Shown piece by piece: positions 1 through 9,905 of a stretch of 64,000 nucleotides of DNA. The stretch spans positions 30,144,879-30,208,878 of the forward strand of contig NC_084596.1 of assembly GCF_033807715.1 (NCBI RefSeq). The letters are read 5' to 3'. Position numbers and translations under genes: made by a program. Position 1 is the first letter of the stretch, and the number at the start of each line of letters is the position of its first letter. The notes under the pieces were generated by a model that had not been told where the DNA came from, searched no databases, and saw nothing but the letters and a program-made list of their open reading frames with translations. This stretch comes from Cololabis saira (taxonomy: Eukaryota; Chordata; Actinopteri; Beloniformes; Belonidae).

Positions 1-2
1 GT

Positions 3-179
3 CAAATGAATGAAAAAATGAAAAGAATCCAGAGCAGCACATCCTCATATTTTACAGGATCACAACCAAAAATCCAGAGAAAAAATGCGACAGAAGATGA
101 AACAAGATCTGACATTGCTTATCGGATGGTGGACAGTAGCATCTCCCCGGCTGAGGAGAGCTCCCATGTTTTCTGTTAA
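3..179 (+). CDS. C-terminal end of an unidentified plus-strand gene (partial)
   Basis: A reading frame is open from the left edge and ends in TAA at 177-179, giving up to 58 residues. It is hydrophilic, rich in Ser, Lys and Glu, and ends with Cys. A possible splice acceptor (TTTACAG) lies at 51-57, so the last exon may begin at 58 in the same frame. An AATAAA poly(A) signal follows near 406-411. I do not recognise the protein. In human the gene lying tail to tail with CDK5 is ASIC3, and several ASIC proteins end in Cys, so an ASIC tail is possible. That is inference from gene order, not a sequence match. Oddly, the segment lies within what must be intron 5 of cdk5 on the other strand. Confidence 0.35.
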   Translation, partial: QMNEKMKRIQSSTSSYFTGSQPKIQRKNATEDETRSDIAYRMVDSSISPAEESSHVFC

Positions 180-430
180 ACTGATATCGAGAAAGAATTA
201 AAAAAATATTATTAATTCATTTATTTTTATTTGGCACATTTAAAAACAATATTAGGAGAAAATATTTCTGCAAATGCAGTGGTTCAGTTCATGTTCAAAA
301 CAGGACCACCGCGTACGTTATGTAGCTTAAGTGTAAGGTTTACACAAGAAACAAGTTTTCATATAGCCTATACTGTTGGCCCGCTGTTGTGTGGTAATTT
401 TTCTGAATAAAAATATTTCTCAAAATGATT
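180..430 (+). other. probable 3' UTR of the left-edge gene
   Basis: This AT-rich, non-coding stretch follows the stop codon at 177-179 and contains one AATAAA motif near 406-411. A C-run lies at about 430-441, just beyond it. No cdk5 exon is visible here on the minus strand. Confidence 0.35.
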
Positions 431-574
431 CTCCCCCCCCCCTGGTTTTTTCACAAATCGCACCCTGTATACACATATAAACAATGCTTTCTGTCAATTA
501 AGACGTGAACATAGTAAGCATGTTTTCTGTTTTGGAGTTTTTTTTCTTACAGTTGTGCTATCCCCCTCTCTCAC

Positions 575-1625
575 CTTCACAGTTTCTGGATCTAGATCCC
601 CATTGCAGCTGTCAAAATACTTCTTCAAATCCTGCAGCAGGAAACAAACATTAGACTTACAAAGCATTTTTTTTAAACAAAGTATTTGAAGAATGAACAA
701 CTAACCTGATCACAGTATTCAAAAACCAAGGTCAACTTCTTGTCACTGTGCAACACATCATGCAGTCTGAGGGAGACAGAGCAGCCATGCATGACATTTG
801 TTGAAGTAAATTGACAGGTATTTAAACATACTTGGCTAACAGAGTCACACTGCTCTTCATTCATATATTTAAAAAAAAATGATATTAAACCAAAATGACT
901 TGGAAACTGACCTGACAATATTTTTATGCTTTAGTTCCTTCAGGAGACATATTTCTCTCAAGGCAGAGCTTGGCACCCCCTGAAATCACACATCCATCCT
1001 GGTTGAGCACTAGGTTGCTAAGAAACAGGCTGATTTCTTGTTCCGCGTTACACCAACGCAGAGCCTACGGCGTACGGTGCGCGTCGCCGCGTACCCTACG
1101 CCGTAGGTTATGTGCGTCGATTTAACGCAGAAGCACAATTCAGGCTTAACTGTCAAACATTGTACACAAACCTCGTCGTCGTCATCCAGCCTGACCCTTT
1201 TCAAAGCCACGATTTCGTGGGTTTCTCTGTTCTTTGCCTTGAAAACGGTCCCGTACGTACCTACAAGACGAGACAACGTTGAGTTTAACCAGCTTTCGTT
1301 CCGGATAAAAGCAGTAGCTTCGCTTGACGGCCAACCCGCCCCCTGCTAGTGGTGACACTTTAAAGACCACAGGCAGAAACCTGGTCACAAACTCATGCAG
1401 GTAAAAAAAGAAGGAGGAAAAGCTGTATAGATAATATTCATATGATTAACGGGGGGGTTGTTTAACGTTAGCACAAAGCTTTCAGGTGAGCTTAGCAGCC
1501 CCTGCATCAATCAGGATGCTACACTAGCTGTAGCTCCAAACAGCTGCTATTAACTTCATATTCACGTATTAAAACATATGAAACTCACCCTCTCCAATTT
1601 TTTCAAGCTTTTCATATTTTTGCAT
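575..1625 (-). CDS. cdk5: cyclin-dependent kinase 5, exons 1-5 (N-terminal part)
   Basis: Minus-strand exons are 1625-1589, 1260-1172, 979-912, 766-706 and 631-575. All have GT-AG borders and consistent phase, giving 104 codons. The product starts MQKYEKLEKIGEGTYGTVFK and matches vertebrate CDK5 almost residue for residue. Visible features are the glycine loop GEGTYG with Thr14/Tyr15, the catalytic lysine in VALKRV, and the PSSALRE helix that contacts p35/p39. The activation loop and C-lobe are missing because the gene continues beyond position 1. CDK5 is a proline-directed Ser/Thr kinase activated by p35/p39 in neurons. The ATG at 1625 is the conserved start. Intron 2 is only 192 bp and mostly filled by a MITE. 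Intron 5 is at least 574 bp and holds the end of an opposite-strand gene. Confidence 0.95.
1028..1147. mobile_element. Harbinger-like palindromic MITE in cdk5 intron 2
   Basis: The ends are imperfect inverted repeats (GGCTGATTT... against ...AATTCAGGCT), and the middle contains the long self-complementary core GCCTACGGCGTACGG / CCTACGCCGTAGG. A second copy of the family, with a different core, sits at 39089-39186. The Harbinger assignment is from general resemblance. The element occupies about 120 bp of a 192-bp intron. Confidence 0.6.
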
Positions 1626-2030
1626 GCTTGGTTAATGAAGCCAGCCTTGAGTAAGCCAGCAAACTGTTTATAGAAGAAAAAATCTGAACTAGAGACGATA
1701 GCTCGAATCGGTTCTTACTCGCTGCTTCTAGTCGGGTTTGCTGCAAGCAAGTTTGACTCTCTGGGACACCTACCGGCCGTGTGATGAACTGCAACGTTTC
1801 CTAATTCCAACAAGAACATCAATCAGAAGTTCTTCCAGGATAAAAGTAGATTAGTAGTAGTAGAGTAACTCACAGTATAAAAGCAATTTACACAAGATTT
1901 GCACTTTACAAAAAGAGTCATAAGGATGGTTCATCATGCTGGGTACCTTGCTAATACAAATCCTTTGTTTTTAAAAATCGGGAATTTTAAAATTCTGGGA
2001 CCTAGTTAAAATTAAAACGGGTCAGATTAT
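1626..2030. promoter_or_regulatory. cdk5 5' flank and probable 5' UTR/promoter
   Basis: This is the sequence immediately upstream of the cdk5 start codon on the minus strand. It has no TATA box at a convincing distance and no other gene. The assignment rests only on position. Confidence 0.35.
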
Positions 2031-2044
2031 TATTATAATCAATT

Positions 2045-2047
<3 letters not shown>

Positions 2048-2127
<80 letters not shown>
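2048..2127. repeat. (AT)n microsatellite
   Basis: About 80 bp of uninterrupted AT dinucleotide between cdk5 and abcb8. Confidence 0.95.
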
Positions 2128-2130
<3 letters not shown>

Positions 2131-2149
2131 TATATAATCAATTATTATT

Positions 2150-2450
2150 ATTATCTTTAAAGTCTGGAATAAATTGTTACCCAGCAACATCCAAATAATG
2201 TTTTTGGTTAAAGAGGGAACATACAATTTAAGAGGCAATCGTAATTTTAAACAGCTTAACGACAATTCAATTCTGAAAAGTATGTGCATATCTGTTTGTG
2301 GTGGAAAATTGTGGAACAAACTAGATGAGGACATGAAAATGTGCATTAACTCAAAACAATTTAAAAATAAGTATAAACACTTGTGGCCAGCTACAAAGAA
2401 CTGGAAAGCTAATCTTATTTTTTTTTTAGAAATGATTTTATTTAGTTAGC
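2150..2450 (+). mobile_element. decayed LINE fragment (C-terminal reverse transcriptase region)
   Basis: Frame 2174-2449 reads as the end of a fish non-LTR retrotransposon ORF. Recognisable pieces are LPSNIQ, YNLRGNRNFKQ, KSMCISVCGGKLWNKL and FKNKYKH. This tail pattern is common in teleost LINE ORF2 proteins. Only the last ~85 residues remain, with no catalytic domain, so it is a 5'-truncated dead copy. The clade cannot be fixed from this piece. Confidence 0.55.
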
Positions 2451-2595
2451 ATGTTTGTAGTGTGGGTTTTATTTATATTCATTCATATCAAAGTTAAATG
2501 TTCTGAAGTTTTTAGATTGCATTGATTTATGGATTATGAATATTCTTATGGAATTGAAATTTGTATGAATCTGTGTCTGTATCTGTGTGTGTGCT

Positions 2596-2640
2596 TGTAT
2601 GTATGTATGTATGTATGTATGTATGTATGTATGTACGTAC
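2596..2640. repeat. (TGTA)n microsatellite
   Basis: About ten tandem TGTA units, followed by a looser TG/TA-rich tract to about 2665. Confidence 0.9.
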
Positions 2641-2659
2641 CGGTATATACATTCACATG

Positions 2660-4110
2660 TGTGTGTAAATGGATGTGATATGTATAGGTGTTTATATGAA
2701 TGCATTTGTTTATACGGGCCACACTTGGTACAAATGTTCTATGTGCGTCTATGTGAGTCTTTCAAGCTACTTTTGATACAGTCTGAAACATTAGGAGATG
2801 ATTAATAAGAAAAGGATAGAAGAAAGGGTAAAATTATCATTAAGATCAGTGTTAAGGGTCAGTGTGTCCCATTTTTGATTTAATCTTGAATTATTTGAAC
2901 ATTCGTTAAATTAAACTGTGTGAGAAATTTACAGGGAAAAAGGAGTATTTTTGGAGTTTGTAAGAAGGGATTGACATCTGAAATGTAATCTGGGCTACAT
3001 TTCTGGAGGTTGTCAAAGGCTAAAATGTTAGAAACCACTCATATCATTTTAAACAATTAGGTTTGATATACAAGCTTCTGAACTTATCTACTGTATAAAA
3101 TTGTCTTCATAAAAGGAAGTTGACAATGATGGTCAATTAAATTGTGAAAGGGAGGATGCACAGAATTTGTGGGGTAGGATTATGAAGCTACATAAAATAT
3201 AACTGCTCAAGTGCATCTTCCAAAAAGGGAAAAACTTTCCATCACTCTGTTTCACATTCTTTTGCTGTGTTAATGCAAACAACACATTACCGGTCACATA
3301 AAATGATCATTTCAAATCAAATCTAAAACTGCAAATGGATCCTTGGCAGATGTCTGGTTACATGTTGATGTGTTAAGTACATTTCCCGCAAGGCCTAATT
3401 TATGTTTAACTGTATAAGCCCAATTTTAAAGTGAGACAAATCACATCTCTTCATTTGTTCCAGTCAGCTAATAATCCCATAATCCAGTTAAGTAATATTG
3501 ATGGGGAGTAGACACGAGCGTACAAGCCTGTGTGTCAACACACAGACTGAACTGGCACACAGGGGATGAATTAATAAATTATATTTAAAAAAAATTAAAT
3601 TTAAAGCTTTTTTTAAAACAAAGAGCATAAAAAAGCATTTCTATATTTAGAGTAAAAAAACACAGATAAAATGTTGCATACTAAACTAAATGGTAGTTTA
3701 AATGTGCTTCAAAATGCTTAACAGCCTCCATCTTAACAAGAAGGATAGTTATGAAATTTAGACAATAATAACAGTTCTTTCCCACCAAAAAGTATATTGT
3801 GATAAAAAAAAAAAGAAAATCAAATTTCCAGCCAAAACTGATTTTAATCCTTTTTTTTCTAACAAATTACAATTTGTCATTTTGTACAGGTAAAAGAAAC
3901 TGAGTTATTACGTTTCTGTTTCAGTAAAAGACTGTACAGCAGTGTAGTGTGTAATCATCACAGGTTGATCCAGTTGGTCCATTTATACAAACCCACACTG
4001 GAGACAAATAAGTAATTTCTACTGAGCAACTAAACATAGAGCTGTGAACGCATGATCATAATTCATCAGAAAAAAATCAGTTATTCATGGTTAATCTGCT
4101 CAAAATGTGT
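2660..4110. other. intergenic, including probable abcb8 3' UTR
   Basis: This AT-rich stretch has no convincing coding frame on either strand. The part nearest 4110 is downstream of the abcb8 stop codon and should contain its 3' UTR. I could not single out one poly(A) signal with confidence. Confidence 0.4.
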
Positions 4111-6441
4111 TTATTTCTGTCCTTCAGTTCTTTGCCTGCGGATCAGGTCAGAATATAGCCCCCCTTTGCTCAGCAATTCCAAGTGTGTCCCAGCCTATAC
4201 AGAAAGGAAGAAGCTGTTAGATGAAATGAAATGTGATATTCCACAGTCGTTACAGTAAGATGGAAATGATAAATCCACCCACACTAATTACTGAACACCA
4301 AATTAAACTGTAAATTAGCTGGGGCATTTAATTGACGATAAGGCATCCACTTCTCAGACTACTAAACCTCCTCACCTCCACGATGCGGCCATTGCTCATG
4401 ACGCAGATAAGGTCGGCCCCTTGGATTGTGCTCAGTCTGTGGGCGATGATGAGCACAGTGCGACCCCTTGTGGCCCTGTCCAGAGCTTCCTGTACCACTC
4501 GTTCTGATTCAGCATCCAGAGCGCTGGTGGCTTCGTCCAGTACCAGGATGCTGGGGTTCTTGATCAAGGCGCGGGCGATGGCGATGCGCTGTTTCTGGCC
4601 ACCTGATATTGTCACACCTCGCTCACCTGGGTGAAGACGCCAAGAGTTTAGAATTTACATGCAACATTATTCCCAAACTGGTGTGAATGTTTAAATGAGA
4701 GCACATACCAACCGTGGTGTTATAGCCATCTGGGAAGCTAGTAATGAAGTGGTGAGCATTGGCTTGCTTTGCTGCGTTAATGACTTCAGCATCTGTGGCG
4801 CCTGGCTTCCCAAAGCGGATGTTCTCCATGATGGATGATCCAAACAGAACTGGCTCCTACACAGAGCCATGAAAAAAGGAGAAAGCTCGAGTTTATTAAA
4901 CTCACAGAGTTTAATAAACTCATGTTCACATAAAAACTGAACGTGTCAACTACAATTCACCTGATTGATGAATCCAATGACCTGCCCCCTGAGCCAGGAC
5001 AGGTCCAAGGTTCGGATATCGAGTCCATCCAACATGATTACACCACTAGTCGGGTCATAGAAACGCTCCAACAAAGATGCCACTGTGGACTTTCCTACAG
5101 GCAAAAACATCTCTGAGTTCATCCTCAAAATGTTTATCAGTCTGAAAATGTCACTCAGTACCGTCATCTACAATATCACCTCCTCCAGATGCTCCAACGA
5201 TGGCAACAGTTTTTGAAGGTGGCAGGGTTAAGTTGAACGTCTTCAGGACTTCATGGCCCGGTCTTGTTGGATATCTATAAGTACACACAAAATAATTTAA
5301 TATTAAGTGTCCTCTGATGTTGTTGTCCAGTTAAAGTCCATAACTGCTATGAGATCTGTATAAGATTTGAATTAATGTGATTTAAACCTGAACGAAATGT
5401 CCATGAAGTCCACTCTTCCCATCAGAGAATGGTATGGGATTCGTCCCCCCCCTGAGAGGGGAATGGTAGGATGCAGAGAAAGGTATTCAAAGACCCGGGC
5501 CCCAGAACTTAATCCTCTCACCACCTGCAGTAGATGTTGCAAAGTGACAGCCTCGATTTCTAATGAAATAACATCAGATGTATACACATGCAAACATTAA
5601 ATGATGGTAAAATTTGAATAACATATGCTTTAAGCCTATATTGCTCCACTTACCTGTCCAAAAAGGATAGATATGCTAGCCAAAGATCTAAGCATAAAGG
5701 AAAATAATTAGTAAAACAGGCTACTTACAAAAACAACAAACTAAAAAACCTGTGGATCAAGTAGTCTGGGATACCTCTGGACTGTCTGAGATGCAACCAG
5801 GAAAGACATGAGGTCTCCAGGAGACAATTCATTTCTTGAAATTAACGTCCCTCCAGCAAAAATAGTTCCGAGAACAATGCCTGAGTTATAAGTGCAGAGC
5901 ACAACACCGTTAGTATCACAGAGGGTTTGCGAAACAGTTAATTTGCTTAACATGTTGTCCAGCAGTGTAAACAATGTAAAAAAAAAAACACTCACAGTTC
6001 AGGGCCACGTTAGACAGTCCCTGGAAAATGGCTATACCAGCACCGAGTTTCTCATTAATTTCACACGATTTGTCAACCTCATATGCATATAGTCTGTGTA
6101 AAGAATCATGGACAATGACACACTATCTTTCATTCATAAACTGCAGAAAGTACAGATTGTACAGCAACTTACTGGAGCTCACGTTCCTCCATTGCAAACG
6201 CTTTCACTGTCCGCACATTACCCAGCGCCTCATCTGCCACTCCTGTTGCCTTTGCAACCTTTATTTTGACAATGTGAACACATGGAGAGATCATTAAACA
6301 CATTTTCTTAGTAAAAAATAACAGGAATTTTTCATGACTGATTCTGAATGTTTTTGCTATTAGAACTATTAGCAGAGGTATTGTAACTGAAGTGGTTATA
6401 TCAGCACTGCATCATAAATATAGGTACCGGTATATAAATAA

Positions 6442-6481
<40 letters not shown>

Positions 6482-9027
6482 AAAACAACACACAATCTTT
6501 ATAAACTCTTCTGATCAAGATTAAACTTCAGTAAATGACACTATAGTCTCACCTGCTCTTGAGCCAAACGGGATAGTTTGCGCAGGAATGAACCTATCAA
6601 AGCTCCTGCTCCCACTAGACACGGGAGGACCACCACTGTCAAACCCGTGAGTTTTGGGGAGATGATGTAGAGTGACACAAAACACCCGATCGTCTGGGTG
6701 ATACTCCGTAGACCCTGAAACATGCAAAAGGTTAGAAGGCAAAGTCTTTGGCAACAATAAGATTAAACCTACTAACCCTAACCCAGTGGTGGTTACCTGA
6801 GAAATAACCAATTTGAAGGATGACTTGAACTCTTGAATGTCTGCAGTCAAACGATTTACAAGTTGCCCGGTTTTATTGGCATCAAAAAAAGCCACATCTT
6901 GCCTGATGGGGGAAATAAAAAATATATCAATATAACAGCAACTATGAAACTGATTCATGCTATACATTTTTTTTTTTAAGTCAATTCTGTGGAGTACATA
7001 CCTCATTAGGGATGCAAACAGAGTCTTCCTCATGTCCGCTGCCACTCTTTCCCCCACCCTCGAAAGTAGGATGATGTAGCCACTTGTAAGCAGACCCTGC
7101 ACAGAGGAAATATGGAATCCTTTTGTTTGCATACATAATTTGTCAAAATGACACTACGCGGAGTAGAGTGCTACGCATCTCGTAAGTTCTGTGCAGAAGC
7201 TCCTGTGTGGAATAATTGAAAAGAAAATGTACTATGTGTAGGAGGGATTCAATATAATCAAATGAACAGTCTTATTAAAACTGAATCTACAATAAGTTGC
7301 ATATTATGTGTTTTGCAAAACTTTTTATTGTTTTGGTCAGACATTTTTTGTCTAACCTTAAATTTCTTCAACATTTAATTATTGTTTATTATGAAATCTT
7401 AGTTCAATGCATATATAGCGTTAGTTCAATTATAAAGTACCAGTTATAAACTAAATCTATAGTATTTAGAAAAAAAAATGGAGATAAAAGAAATACAACA
7501 TAATTAGGGATATTATCATTATACAGGTAAGCTATGTTGATTTAACATAGTGTATTGTCATGCTTCCTTCTTATCCCAACCATAGATCCTGACATGTAAC
7601 ATGTGTACTTTATTCCTTTTTGGCACTGGGGACAGCAAGTTCTGCAGCTGCTTCAAACATTGATAGGTTAGTCGTGCACTCACTTGGATAGCGTAGAATC
7701 CAAGTAACTTCAGCCCAGGACCTGTTATCTCACTGAGATAATTCCCGGTATGGTCTCTCAGGTAGCGTGCCACAATGTTCACTAGATCTCCAAGCATCAA
7801 CGGGATTTGAATGTTTAAGATTGCGGCACCAAAAGCAAGCTGCAAAAGACAAATCACCAACTGATTGGTATTAGATGTCCCATATTTGCATCTCCGATAT
7901 CACTCTTGAGCAAACTCACCACAACAGCGCAGATGAGAGCAAAAAGCTGAGGTTTGACAAATTCCCACAGGATGTGCCATTTGAACTCAGGCTTATGGTC
8001 TTTGGCTACAATTTGCACTGGAGTGTTGTTATTAACGTCAGCCTCACAGTGGGCTACTTGGTAATATAGGCGTGCTGAGACAGTGAGGACCGCTGGTCCC
8101 AGGATGAACTTCAGACTTGGTGGTTTGGATGTCCGGGTGGAGGACTGGCGAATGACTCTGAGAGTGAAGCTCCAGATGCGACTGACAGCACTGCCAGGCG
8201 TCTGTGAGCTGTGCACATGAGACACTGGAGATGTATAACACCTGAACATGAGAACAAATATGAATACAGTTAGATGTTCAATAAAATATATATCATGAAA
8301 GCTGTAATAAAAAGCAATGCATCGAAGAGATGCCGTATATAGCTGTTATTCGTATCTATTCTAATGCACAGATACTTTAAGTTAATCTGAATTACCACAA
8401 CACACAGCAAGGCTTAAAACTGCTTAAAATTGAGTTACTGCCTTAACATGGAGTCCAAGTAGCAAGTATATCTCCAAATAATTAGGACTTATTTAGGCTG
8501 AAACGATGTAATCTAGTTGTGAGGGTTTTAAAAGCAATTTATTGCAACATATAACCAAGTGAAACTTTCAGTTATCATAAAAAATAAGCACAATCTTCAT
8601 ACATTTCCATTTTCAAAATAAGAGAGAATAGAATCTGCAACCAATTTCAAAGCCGAAAAGTAACTGGAAAGCAGTAAATGCTCACATGCAGGTAGTTGTT
8701 TCATATGAATGCATAGTAATAGACTGAATTACTGAACTGAATTATAAAAATGGTTAATTTTTTTAAATGATTCAGGTTAATTGTCTACCTGTCATCTATT
8801 TCTGTCAAAATAAAGTGGCTCAAATACGGATATGTTATTGCCCAACATGTAGTTTATACAACACACACAACAACCGGTCACATTATTGACAATAAAAAAG
8901 TCTGAAGTCTGAAGATAACCTACCGTGACAGTCTCCATTTGTCTCCTATTTTACCGCATCGTGAGTAAAACGACAACGACCGCGGTGGAGAGCTGATGGA
9001 CGCTCTACAACACAGAAGCTGAAACAT
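4111..9027 (-). CDS. abcb8: mitochondrial ABC transporter subfamily B member 8 (complete)
   Basis: Sixteen minus-strand exons: 9027-8924, 8241-7920, 7839-7684, 7096-7002, 6902-6797, 6714-6553, 6258-6173, 6093-5996, 5880-5775, 5687-5654, 5524-5388, 5274-5180, 5094-4961, 4856-4709, 4626-4376 and 4194-4111. Phases join without a stop into 705 residues (human about 735). The N-terminus ([20 protein letters not shown]) is basic and acid-free, as in a mitochondrial presequence. The six-helix transmembrane domain lies at about 110-420. The nucleotide-binding domain shows Walker A GASGGGKS (496-503), Q-loop Gln545, signature ISGGQ (601-605), Walker B ILVLDE (621-626) and H-loop His657. One copy of each domain makes it a half-transporter working as a dimer in the inner mitochondrial membrane, where ABCB8 is linked to iron export and the mitoKATP complex. 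The signature has Ile where most family members have Leu. Confidence 0.95.
6442..6482. repeat. (AT)n-(GT)n microsatellite in abcb8 intron 6
   Basis: An AT dinucleotide run passes directly into a GT run, ending at about 6480. Confidence 0.85.
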
Positions 9028-9905
9028 ATTTTATGTTTGTTTCAGGGACAAATAGCTCGTTTGATAAAGACAAATCACTAAGCTGTACGATAATCCAGTA
9101 GTACTCTGTAGGCTGCCATGTTGACAATGACCCACAGTGCACTTGTGGAGCTGGGAAAGACTGTGGCTTTACTATGAACATTGTTTCAAAAAAATAATGT
9201 TGTTTCAGTGCAAATTGTAGGCTATGTTGACATTTTTAAGTGATCCGTTGTTGTATATTGGTGAGACAAAGGATATTTAAAAAAAAATCTACAAAAACTA
9301 CAACCGACAGTCGGAAGTGACGCAACCTTAAACGGAAGTGACGTCAATTGCGTTTTGTTGACATTTGTTTGTGAAAGACAAAAACAGAGAGCACGCACAG
9401 GATGGTTGATGTTTTTGAAACTTAACGAGCGGACATCGGGGCAGATCAAAACGACCTGGGCCGATAATAAAGCCGGTACTGAGGGAGGTGAAGAATCCTC
9501 TTCTGAGGACTGGACTCAACAAGAAACGGGAAGAAGAGCAGCAGATGGACGGAGAGAGTCTGGAACAAAACAAACCGTGTCACCCTGACTACGCTACGGC
9601 TGAATCACTGGCGGGCTAGCCGGCTACAGACACTGAGCTCTGCTTGTCTTATTGGAACGAGACTGACATCTTATTATACAAATACTGAAGCTCAGTGTAG
9701 AGGACTTCTAATCGCATCTTATTATTCGGCATGTCATCGTTGTAGTGTAGGGTTACGCAGACGCAAGAGTTAGCAGGCTAATATTGGTGTGCTGTAGCCG
9801 CTAATTGGCTACAGTATGTAGATGAGGCTGAGAGTCTGCTTGTTGGGTAAAGTTGAAACTGCAAGTATCTCGTCTGTTTTGAGTGACTGAATAATATGAA
9901 GCGCA
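9028..9905. promoter_or_regulatory. shared divergent promoter of abcb8 (-) and atg9b (+)
   Basis: The two start codons are 879 bp apart and point away from each other. The interval has no TATA box in a convincing place and contains both 5' UTRs. Two near-copies of an ETS-plus-CRE composite lie at 9312-9322 (CGGAAGTGACG) and 9333-9346 (CGGAAGTGACGTCA). A YY1-like GCCATGTTG lies at 9116-9124. ETS/GABP, CRE and YY1 sites are typical of TATA-less bidirectional housekeeping promoters. The promoter role is inferred from layout and motifs. Confidence 0.6.
9312..9346 (+). promoter_or_regulatory. tandem ETS/CRE composite sites
   Basis: CGGAAGTGACG occurs twice, 21 bp apart (starts at 9312 and 9333). 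The second continues into a full CRE palindrome, TGACGTCA (9339-9346). The GGAA core suits GABP/ETS factors and TGACGTCA suits CREB/ATF. The spacing of two helical turns places both copies on the same face of the DNA. Confidence 0.6.

Noticed and set aside
2047..2346. Minus-strand 99-residue frame with an Ile-Tyr repeat tail
   Set aside because: It is antisense to the LINE remnant and runs through the (AT)n microsatellite.
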